DNA of 5,677 nucleotides from contig DAORJA010000055.1 in assembly GCA_035438805.1 (NCBI GenBank), forward strand, positions 1 to 5,677, given 5' to 3'. The notes below the pieces were generated by a model. It was not told where the DNA came from. It worked only from the letters and a program-made list of their open reading frames with translations, and searched no databases. Position 1 is the first letter of the stretch; the number at the start of each line of letters is the position of its first letter. Origin of the DNA: UBA922 sp035438805 (GTDB lineage: Bacteria > Patescibacteriota > Patescibacteriia > Magasanikbacterales > UBA922). Both the position numbers and the translations under genes were made by a program. This document shows, in pieces, positions 1 through 5,637 of the stretch.

Positions 1-303
1 GAAGATGCGAAGCGTAACTGCATCACCGAGCGTGAGAAGAGGAAGTGTATGGAAGATCAAGACCGTGAACACGTGATAGCTCTTACGTCCATGCGTGCGC
101 AGATGGCTGAGCTCTCGCGCACGAAGAAGCAACTCGAGAAGGAGTGCTCGGAAGCCGAGCAAGAGATCGCTCTGTTCGAAGCCGAGCAAGAGCAGAGCGC
201 ACAGGTCGCGATCGAGCTCATGCGAGCGGCTCTAGAGAATCTTCCGCCCGAGCGGCGTGAGCACGTCCTCCGACAGCACTCGCTGCAGTCGGTCGGACTG
301 TGA
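1..303 (+). CDS. Partial coiled-coil protein of unknown function (3' end)
   Basis: The frame is open from the first base of the window and ends at a TGA at 301-303, giving 100 visible codons, so the gene probably begins further left. An internal ATG at 49 has a purine-rich SD-like stretch (AGAGG, 38-42) 6 nt before it, so an 84-aa protein starting there is possible. The residues are highly charged and rich in E, Q, K, R, A and L, with no glycine until the last three residues and one double proline (LPPERR) near the end. This is typical of a long alpha-helical coiled coil. There is no signal peptide or membrane segment in the visible part. GC is about 59% by count, with G/C-ending codons (GAG, CTC, CGC, TCG), unlike the AT-rich genes downstream; it may be transferred or under different codon selection. 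I do not recognise a family and assign no function. The hairpins at 309-366 close its transcription unit. Confidence 0.6.
   Translation, partial: EDAKRNCITEREKRKCMEDQDREHVIALTSMRAQMAELSRTKKQLEKECSEAEQEIALFEAEQEQSAQVAIELMRAALENLPPERREHVLRQHSLQSVGL
151..192 (+). repeat. Two 15-nt direct copies inside the coiled-coil ORF
   Basis: GAAGCCGAGCAAGAG occurs at 151-165 and again, identically, at 178-192, 27 nt (9 codons) apart. Both copies are in frame and encode EAEQE. Identity at every third base suggests a recent internal duplication or repeat expansion, which is common in low-complexity coiled coils. Confidence 0.7.
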
Positions 304-308
304 AGCCA

Positions 309-342
309 AGGCAGAAGGGAAGCGTAAGCTCCCCTTCTGCCT
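309..342 (+). terminator. Long GC-rich hairpin after the coiled-coil ORF
   Basis: Arm 309-323 pairs with 328-342. This gives 14 pairs with a single A-C mismatch (320/331), closed by a GTAA loop (324-327) of the GNRA class. It starts 6 nt after the TGA stop. No T-tract follows directly (AAGAATTACATC), so on its own it is a poor intrinsic terminator. It may block 3'-end decay, or act with the second hairpin at 354-379. The structure is certain on paper; the role is inferred. Confidence 0.6.
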
Positions 343-353
343 AAGAATTACAT

Positions 354-379
354 CACCCCATGGGTGTTTTTTTATTTTT
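354..379 (+). terminator. Intrinsic terminator upstream of the ileS promoter
   Basis: CACCC (354-358) pairs with GGGTG (362-366) around a 3-nt loop, followed at once by seven T, one A and five T (367-379). The stem is short but G/C-rich and the T-tract is strong. Lying after the upstream ORF and 10 nt before the -35 box at 389, it would insulate the ileS operon from upstream transcription. Confidence 0.7.
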
Positions 380-388
380 AGATCTATT

Positions 389-417
389 TTGACTTTTTCA
401 TGTATTGCTTGTATATT
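389..417 (+). promoter_or_regulatory. Sigma-70-type promoter of the ileS operon
   Basis: TTGACT (389-394) and TATATT (412-417) each match the -35 and -10 consensus at five of six positions, with the ideal 17-nt spacer. Transcription would start near 424, giving a leader of about 215 nt before the ileS start codon. Its position just after a terminator and just before the structured leader supports the call. Confidence 0.8.
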
Positions 418-437
418 TAACTTAAATGTAACAGTGC

Positions 438-463
438 ATTTTCCTGGCAATCACCAGGGAATT
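438..463 (+). promoter_or_regulatory. Putative ultrashort Stem I with ATC specifier in its loop
   Basis: CCTGG (443-447) pairs with CCAGG (454-458), extended outward by T442-G459, T441-A460 and T440-A461, then a T-T mismatch and A438-T463. The 6-nt loop CAATCA holds ATC at 450-452, followed by a purine (A453). ATC would be read by tRNA-Ile with anticodon GAU. Classical T-boxes put the specifier in an internal loop of a long Stem I; no such long stem is visible here. Ultrashort forms known from Actinobacteria put it in the terminal loop, which fits this hairpin. Other Ile codons exist in the leader (for example ATA in the loop at 498-503), so the assignment is tentative. Confidence 0.55.
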
Positions 464-481
464 TCTCAAGTGAGAAGCACT

Positions 482-520
482 AGAGGAAGAATTCTGAATA
501 CAGTCAGAAGTAGAACCTCT
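482..520 (+). promoter_or_regulatory. Putative T-box Stem II with S-turn-like internal loop
   Basis: AGAGG (482-486) pairs with CCTCT (516-520). Inside, TTCTGA (492-497) pairs with TCAGAA (504-509) around ATACAG. The two helices are separated by an asymmetric purine-rich internal loop, AAGAA (487-491) opposite GTAGAA (510-515). AGTA (509-512) across from GAA resembles a loop-E/S-turn motif, which occurs in T-box RNAs. Its place after the specifier hairpin and before a small pseudoknot-capable hairpin (521-532 with 543-546) matches Stem II plus IIA/B of T-boxes. Confidence 0.5.
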
Positions 521-585
521 CGGGTATGCCCGTAATAGCACTCATGAAGTAGCCACTATGGAAGTGAGGTGGTACCGCCTGGCCT

Positions 586-625
586 AGGCCTGGTCCTCAC
601 AATTAGTTAGGCTTTTTATTTTTTT
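586..625 (+). terminator. T-box attenuator (intrinsic terminator before ileS)
   Basis: AGGCCTGGT (586-594) can pair with GTTAGGCTT (606-614) around the loop 595-605; four of the nine pairs are G-U. A variant register pairs GCCTA (582-586) with TAGGC (608-612). TTTTTATTTTTTT follows (613-625). Either stem consumes bases of the antiterminator helix A2, so the two folds exclude each other. This points to control at transcription termination rather than at translation. Confidence 0.78.
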
Positions 626-630
626 ATACT

Positions 631-636
631 GAGTGG
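631..636 (+). promoter_or_regulatory. Weak ribosome binding site of ileS
   Basis: GAGTGG lies 4 nt before the ATG at 641 and is only an imperfect match to the anti-Shine-Dalgarno complement. It is the most SD-like stretch before any of the three operon starts, and it lies just downstream of the attenuator T-tract. Confidence 0.45.
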
Positions 637-640
637 ATAT

Positions 641-3526
641 ATGCCCTATAATGCACAAGAGCGAGAATTAGAAGTACTGAAACATTGGGACAAAACCGAT
701 GCGTTTAGAAAATCAGTAGAAAATCGTCCACAAGACAAACAATATGCATTCTACGACGGCCCTCCATTTGCAACGGGTCTTCCTCACTATGGCCACATTG
801 TAGCAAGTGTGATGAAAGATGCAGTTCCACGCTACTGGACTATGCAGGGGAGACGAGTGGAACGTGTATGGGGATGGGATTGTCATGGACTACCGATCGA
901 AAATATTGTTGAAAAAGAACTTGGCACCAAAAGCAAAAAAGAAATTGAAGAAATGGGCGTTGCGAAGTTCAATGAACTCTGTCGATCAAAAGTATTGGGA
1001 TACGTTCCTGAGTGGGAAAAGACCATTAAACGATTAGGTCGCTGGGTAGATATGAAGCATGCCTATCGCACCATGGATAATACGTACATGGAGTCAGTCT
1101 GGGCTGTATTTAAGCAACTCTGGGACAAAGATTTGATTTATCATGGATACAAACCCATGCACATCTGCCCTCGCTGCGAGACCACATTGTCACAGCAGGA
1201 AGTAACTGAAGGATACAAAGATATCAAAGATATTTCAGTAACAGCGAAATTTAAAGTAAAAAATGCCAAAGAAAAATTAGGAATTGATGGTGATGTGTTT
1301 GTGTTAGCTTGGACCACCACCCCATGGACATTGCCTGGAAATGTACTTCTTGCTGTTGGGGGAGATATTGAATATGTACTAGTGAAATCAGGCGAAGAAT
1401 ATGTAATTCTTGCGAAAGAATTAGTTGAATCAAATTTTGAAGGAAAAGAATACAAAGTAGTGCAAAACCTAAGTTCAAAAGAATTGGTTGGCCTTGAATA
1501 CGAACCATTATTCCCATATTTTGCAGATAGCAAAAATTCGTTCCGCGTAGTTGCTGCTGATTTTGTGACAACTGAAGATGGAACTGGGGTGGTGCATCTT
1601 GCACCCGCGTTTGGTACAGATGATTATGAAGTGTTCAAAAAAGAAAATGTGCCATTTATCCAGCATGTGAAAATGGACGGAACATTTATTGATGCGGTCA
1701 CCGATTTTCGCGGAATGCATGTAAAGCCGGCAGAAGATCATATGGCAACAGATGTAGAAATCGTGAAATGGCTTGCACATAATGGAAAATTATTTTCAAA
1801 GAAAAAATACGAACACAGCTACCCACATTGCTGGCGTTGTGATACACCGCTAATTAATTACGCAACGAGTAGCTGGTTTGTGAATGTCACCAAAATCAAA
1901 TCAAAAGCACTGAAACAAGCAGAAAAAATTAATTGGTCGCCAGAACATATTAAAGAAGGTCGATTTGGAAAATGGCTCGAAGGGGCGCGTGATTGGTCAA
2001 TTTCCAGACAGCGTTTTTGGGCAACCGTTATTCCGGTATGGCAGAGCGCAGATGGGGATTCAATCTGTGTCGGGTCTATGAAAGAGCTTGAAGAATTGTC
2101 TGGTAAAAAAGTAGATGATTTACACAAACATATTGTAGATACGATCACGTTTGAAAAAAATGGTAAGACTTATACGCGTGTACCTGATGTATTGGACACC
2201 TGGTTTGATTCTGGTTCCATGCCATACGCTGAAGTACATTATCCATTTGAAAATAAAGAAAAATTCGAAGCAAGTTTCCCAGCAGAATTTATTGCTGAAG
2301 GGCAAGATCAGACTCGTGCATGGTTTTATTATCTCCACATACTTGCAGTTGGATTATTTGGAAAAACTGCGTATCAAAACGTAATTGTAAATGGAATTGT
2401 GCTTGCAGAAGATGGAAAAAAGATGAGTAAGAAATTGCAGAATTATCCAGATCCAAACCTTATTCTTGAAAAGTATGGAGCTGATGCGCTGCGATATTAT
2501 TTGCTTACATCACCCGTCATGGCAGCAGAGAATTTGAATTTTTCTGAAGCAGGTGTTCGTGAAATGTATAATAAACTCGTGAACACATTGTGGAATGTGT
2601 GTGAGTTTTATGAATTATTTTCTGAAAAAGGAAAATCACAAAAGGCAAAAGGCAAAAGAGAAAATATTCTTGATCGCTGGATTATCACAAAACTAAATGT
2701 GCTGGTAAAAGAAGTGACTAAAGGAATGGAAGTATACAAACTTGCAGAAGCAAGTAGACCAATCGTAGAATTCGTCACTGAATTATCACAATGGTATGTA
2801 CGACGTAGTCGTGATCGATTTAAAGGCGATGATGTGAATGACAAAGAAGCTGCTTTGGAAACACTCCATACAGTTCTTTTAACACTTTCAAAAGTCATGG
2901 CGCCTTTTACTCCATTCATTGCGGAAACTTTGTATCAGAAAGTCGGAGGGGAAATGGAGAGTGTGCATCTTGAAGATTTTCCAGCGTATAACAAGAAAGA
3001 AGTTGATGAGGGTGTACTTGAAGAAATGAAGCATGTTCGAAAAGTAGTAGAGATGGGCTTAGCACTTCGAGCAGCTGCTGGTGTAAAAGTTCGTCAGATA
3101 CTATCAAGATTATTTTTCGATGGAATTACACTTTCAGACGCAGCACAAGAGATCATAGCTGATGAGATCAACGTAAAATCAGTCGTAGCACGGGTGCCTG
3201 CCTTAACTGAATTTATTAAGATAAAAGTAGATGGTCCCATAACAGTTGGTCTCAATACTGAAATGACTGATGAATTGAAGAAAGAAGGACTGGTACGTGA
3301 AATAGTACGCGCTATCAATCAAATGAGAAAAGACGCAGGATTAACGGTGGAAGATAGAGTGTTGATTTATTGGTATACGGAAGATCAACAATTGCATGAA
3401 GTTTTCGAAAGTTTTAAAGATACTATTGCTCAATCAGTACTTGCGACAGAACTAACTGAAAAACTAACTGATATCAAAGTGGTAATTGAAGGAGTAGAAG
3501 TTTCATTAACCATTGAAAAGAAATAA
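641..3526 (+). CDS. ileS: Isoleucyl-tRNA synthetase, type 2 (eukaryote/archaeal-like)
   Basis: This cytoplasmic class I enzyme attaches isoleucine to tRNA-Ile using ATP and edits misactivated valine. The 961-aa protein is complete. It has the HIGH-type motif HYGH at residues 49-52 (in PPFATGLPHYGH), GWDCHGLP at 78-85, and the CP1 editing domain with WTTTPWTLPGN at 224-234 and GTGVVHLAPAFGTDD at 314-328. Cysteine pairs CPRC (176-179) and CWRC (397-400) may bind zinc. ISRQRFW is at 454-460, DVLDTWFDSG at 516-525 and the KMSKS-type loop KMSKK at 594-598. The anticodon-binding domain follows, then a C-terminal domain of the type-2 kind (about 863-960). The C-terminal zinc finger of ordinary bacterial IleS is absent. 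These features indicate the type-2 lineage, which is often naturally insensitive to mupirocin (family knowledge, not shown here). At 961 aa it is somewhat shorter than many type-2 enzymes (about 1030-1050). The start is supported by GAGTGG and by the usual N-terminus. It is the first gene of the operon, under the T-box leader. Confidence 0.98.
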   Translation: MPYNAQERELEVLKHWDKTDAFRKSVENRPQDKQYAFYDGPPFATGLPHYGHIVASVMKDAVPRYWTMQGRRVERVWGWDCHGLPIENIVEKELGTKSKKEIEEMGVAKFNELCRSKVLGYVPEWEKTIKRLGRWVDMKHAYRTMDNTYMESVWAVFKQLWDKDLIYHGYKPMHICPRCETTLSQQEVTEGYKDIKDISVTAKFKVKNAKEKLGIDGDVFVLAWTTTPWTLPGNVLLAVGGDIEYVLVKSGEEYVILAKELVESNFEGKEYKVVQNLSSKELVGLEYEPLFPYFADSKNSFRVVAADFVTTEDGTGVVHLAPAFGTDDYEVFKKENVPFIQHVKMDGTFIDAVTDFRGMHVKPAEDHMATDVEIVKWLAHNGKLFSKKKYEHSYPHCWRCDTPLINYATSSWFVNVTKIKSKALKQAEKINWSPEHIKEGRFGKWLEGARDWSISRQRFWATVIPVWQSADGDSICVGSMKELEELSGKKVDDLHKHIVDTITFEKNGKTYTRVPDVLDTWFDSGSMPYAEVHYPFENKEKFEASFPAEFIAEGQDQTRAWFYYLHILAVGLFGKTAYQNVIVNGIVLAEDGKKMSKKLQNYPDPNLILEKYGADALRYYLLTSPVMAAENLNFSEAGVREMYNKLVNTLWNVCEFYELFSEKGKSQKAKGKRENILDRWIITKLNVLVKEVTKGMEVYKLAEASRPIVEFVTELSQWYVRRSRDRFKGDDVNDKEAALETLHTVLLTLSKVMAPFTPFIAETLYQKVGGEMESVHLEDFPAYNKKEVDEGVLEEMKHVRKVVEMGLALRAAAGVKVRQILSRLFFDGITLSDAAQEIIADEINVKSVVARVPALTEFIKIKVDGPITVGLNTEMTDELKKEGLVREIVRAINQMRKDAGLTVEDRVLIYWYTEDQQLHEVFESFKDTIAQSVLATELTEKLTDIKVVIEGVEVSLTIEKK
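2639..2659 (+). repeat. Three tandem 7-nt units inside ileS
   Basis: CAAAAGG is repeated at 2639-2645 and 2646-2652, and with one change (CAAAAGA) at 2653-2659. It encodes QKAKGKR (IleS residues 667-673), a lysine-rich linker between the catalytic core and the anticodon-binding domain. The unit is not a multiple of three, so gain or loss of one unit would shift the frame of an essential gene. Confidence 0.75.
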
Positions 3527-3537
3527 ATTTATCCAAT

Positions 3538-5043
3538 ATGAAATATACTGTTCACACAAATATTGAAGAATTAAAACCGTGCAATGTGGTACTGTTTCCC
3601 GTATTTGAAGATCAGAAAGTTGAGTCTGAATTGAAGAGCTTTGGAATGCTTGATGAAGTCCGAAAAAAAATCGTAGGAGTCGTGGAATTGGAAGAATTCA
3701 AGGGTAAAAAACTAGAAAAATTAGTATTACATACTGAAGACATAAAACATCCACGTATCATGTTGGTAGGATTGGGGAAGGAAAAAGAATATTCAGTAAA
3801 AAAATTACGTGAATGTATTGGTGCTGCATTTGTTGCCGCACAGAATAAAAAATGGAAAAAAGTTTCAGTAGTGCTCACGAGCGCCTTGAAAAAGAAGGAA
3901 ACGGTTGATGAGCTTGGCTCTCTTCTTGTTCGAGCAGTTGAAATTTCAACGTATGCATACGATGAGCATAAGACTGACAAAGATGCGCGGAGCGTCGTTC
4001 TTGAAGAAGTACAGTTCGTTGGACTTGTAAATGCAAGTGAAAAAAAAGCATGCGAAAAAGGTATTGCCTATGGAAAAATACTTGCTGAGGGGGTGAATTT
4101 TGCGCGTCACCTTGGAAACACTCCACCAAGTACCATGACTCCTGCATATCTCGCTGATGCGGCAGTAGATATGGCAAAAAAGAGTAAGATCAAAGCTACG
4201 ATACTTGGTAAAGCAGAGATTAAAAAATTAGGAATGGGCTGTTTGCTTGGCGTGGCGCAAGGATCTGAACATGAACCCAAGTTTATTATCGTCGAATATT
4301 GGGGAGCTGCTAAAACTCAGAAACCAACCGTGCTGGTAGGAAAAGGGATTACCTTTGATTCTGGTGGATTGTCTATCAAACCAGCGAACTGGATGTCTGA
4401 AATGAAATACGACATGCTTGGAGGAGCAGCAGTGCTTGGTGCGATCAAGGCTGCAGCTGAACTCAAGCTTAAGAAAAATATTGTAGGTCTTATTCCTGCA
4501 GCAGAAAATATGCCGAGTGGTACTGCTTTCCGACCTGATGATATTCTCGTTGCAATGAACGGAAAAACGGTTGAAATTTTGAATACTGATGCCGAAGGAC
4601 GACTCATTCTTGCAGACGCACTAGTGTATGCAAAAAAATATGAACCAGCTGAAGTGATTGATCTCGCAACACTCACTGGCGCATGTATGGGTGCTCTTGG
4701 ATCAGAGCGTTCAGGAATATTTACTCCGGATGATAAGATGTGTGAAAAGCTTATTGCAGCAGGGGAGGAGTCTGGTGAATTATTATGGAGGCTCCCACTG
4801 GGTGAAGAATATACAGAAGCTATGAAGAGTGAAATTGCTGATATCAAGAATCTCGGTGGGGTGGGTAACCCTGCATTTGGTGGAGCATCAACCGCTGCTG
4901 CATTCCTTCAATTCTTCGTAGATTACAAATGGGCGCACATTGATCTTGCAAGCGCTATATTCATGGGCAAAGCAAAACCATGGCTCAGACCTGGCGCCAA
5001 TGGATTTGGTGTTGAAACATTGGTTTCCTACCTTTCACGTTAA
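3538..5043 (+). CDS. pepA: M17 family cytosolic leucyl aminopeptidase
   Basis: This two-metal aminopeptidase, usually a hexamer, removes N-terminal residues from peptides and so recycles amino acids in the cytoplasm. The 501-aa protein matches the usual length of about 500. The N-terminal macro-like domain spans roughly residues 1-165 and the catalytic domain the rest. The M17 signature NTDAEGRL is at 349-356. Expected metal ligands are all present: K269 and D274 (in VGKGITFD), D292 (in KYDMLGG), and D351 and E353. The catalytic lysine K281 (LSIKP) and arginine R355 are also there, so the enzyme should be active. The gene starts 11 nt after ileS, and no SD is visible in ATTTATCCAAT, so it probably depends on coupling or SD-independent initiation. 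It shares the T-box-controlled transcript. In E. coli PepA also binds DNA in Xer recombination and gene control; nothing here shows that role. Confidence 0.97.
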   Translation: MKYTVHTNIEELKPCNVVLFPVFEDQKVESELKSFGMLDEVRKKIVGVVELEEFKGKKLEKLVLHTEDIKHPRIMLVGLGKEKEYSVKKLRECIGAAFVAAQNKKWKKVSVVLTSALKKKETVDELGSLLVRAVEISTYAYDEHKTDKDARSVVLEEVQFVGLVNASEKKACEKGIAYGKILAEGVNFARHLGNTPPSTMTPAYLADAAVDMAKKSKIKATILGKAEIKKLGMGCLLGVAQGSEHEPKFIIVEYWGAAKTQKPTVLVGKGITFDSGGLSIKPANWMSEMKYDMLGGAAVLGAIKAAAELKLKKNIVGLIPAAENMPSGTAFRPDDILVAMNGKTVEILNTDAEGRLILADALVYAKKYEPAEVIDLATLTGACMGALGSERSGIFTPDDKMCEKLIAAGEESGELLWRLPLGEEYTEAMKSEIADIKNLGGVGNPAFGGASTAAAFLQFFVDYKWAHIDLASAIFMGKAKPWLRPGANGFGVETLVSYLSR

Positions 5044-5046
5044 TCT

Positions 5047-5625
5047 ATGATCGCGCATATTCAGGGAACGATTATTGGAAGTACCAAACAAAGTGTGATT
5101 GTGGCAACGCAATCAGGTATTGGATATGAGGTGGTGCTTCCCACATACAAACTTCTTGAATTAAATACCGGAGTTCCAGTATCATTCTTCATCTATCACA
5201 AAGTAAGTGAGAATAGTCAGGAATTATTCGGCTTCTCAAGTATTCTCGAACGTGAATTTTTCATGCTCCTCATGACAGTTTCAGGTATCGGACCAAAGAG
5301 CGCTATGAATATTATGTCTCTTGGTTCAATTGAAGACATACGTGATGCAATTGCAAGAGGAGATATTGGATATCTCACGGCAATCCAGGGAATGGGGAAG
5401 AAAACCGCTGAGAGACTCGTGGTTGAGCTCAAAAGTAAAATTGAACTTGGCACGAGAGTATCAGTCCGATCCAAACCTGCGGATGGTGTGCTCGATGATG
5501 TAATCGAAGGATTGATTTCAATGGGATATAGCAAAGATGAATCAAGAGACATGCTTCAGAATGTAGAAGGCGAAGGGAAAAGTGCTGCTGAAATTCTGAA
5601 AGAAGTGTTATCGAAGAAGAGATAA
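5047..5625 (+). CDS. ruvA: Holliday junction branch migration protein RuvA
   Basis: RuvA binds four-way DNA junctions as a tetramer and loads the RuvB motor for branch migration in recombinational repair. The 192-aa protein is close to the E. coli length of 203. Domain I is the OB-fold (about 1-63), starting with the typical MIAHIQGT. Domain II has two helix-hairpin-helix motifs, LMTVSGIGPKSA (75-86) and LTAIQGMGKKTAERLVVELK (110-129). Domain III, the RuvB-contacting C-terminal part, is about 147-190 and contains GLISMGYSKDES. The acidic pin that in E. coli is E55-D56 appears here as E55-N56, so one acidic charge is missing if the alignment holds. The start lies 3 nt after the pepA stop with no SD (TTCACGTTAATCT), suggesting coupled translation. 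Neither ruvB nor ruvC is in the window. The terminator follows 12 nt after the stop. Confidence 0.98.
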   Translation: MIAHIQGTIIGSTKQSVIVATQSGIGYEVVLPTYKLLELNTGVPVSFFIYHKVSENSQELFGFSSILEREFFMLLMTVSGIGPKSAMNIMSLGSIEDIRDAIARGDIGYLTAIQGMGKKTAERLVVELKSKIELGTRVSVRSKPADGVLDDVIEGLISMGYSKDESRDMLQNVEGEGKSAAEILKEVLSKKR

Positions 5626-5637
5626 TATTTTTCAATT

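Larger units (their letters stand above)
430..625 (+). promoter_or_regulatory. T-box riboswitch leader of ileS (tRNA-Ile sensing)
   Basis: The core AGGTGGTACCGC (567-578) matches the T-box consensus. It sits in a proper antiterminator: helix A1 GTGAGG (564-569)/CCTCAC (595-600), the 7-nt bulge TGGTACC (570-576), and helix A2 formed by GCC and GGC (577-579, 581-583) pairing with GCC and GGT (588-590, 592-594) around CTAG. The bulge TGGT would pair with the ACCA end of uncharged tRNA. Upstream is a branched element, AGTGC (433-437)/GCACT (477-481). It encloses a hairpin whose terminal loop CAATCA (448-453) carries the Ile codon ATC (450-452), plus a second hairpin (463-476). Then come a hairpin with a purine-rich internal loop (482-520) and a CGGG/CCCG hairpin (521-532) whose loop can pair downstream. 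The competing terminator at 586-625 completes the switch. Position directly before ileS fits the specifier. The core is very likely; the Stem I assignment is less sure. Confidence 0.87.

Noticed and set aside
301..327. TGA recoded as glycine (code 25 of Gracilibacteria/Absconditabacteria), extending the first ORF to TAA at 325
   Set aside because: The three conserved genes contain no in-frame TGA, and extension would run into the hairpin at 309-342. The standard code explains everything.
232..450. 72-codon minus-strand frame over the same region
   Set aside because: It crosses the same terminator and promoter elements and resembles no protein; it is a chance frame.
257..535. 92-codon plus-strand frame overlapping the end of the coiled-coil ORF and the leader
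   Set aside because: It runs through two hairpins, the terminator T-tract, the promoter and the structured leader. Its composition changes midway and it has no credible RBS, so it is a chance frame.
581..590. Perfect palindrome GGCCTAGGCC as an operator or restriction-type site
   Set aside because: It is explained by the apex of antiterminator helix A2 and the 5' arm of the competing terminator.
430..625. tRNA gene or other structured ncRNA in the leader
   Set aside because: There is no cloverleaf or T-arm consensus; the T-box core and antiterminator explain the structure better.
4317..4847. 176-codon minus-strand frame opposite pepA
   Set aside because: It lies wholly inside the conserved catalytic region of pepA, and its serine- and proline-rich product is the usual antisense shadow.
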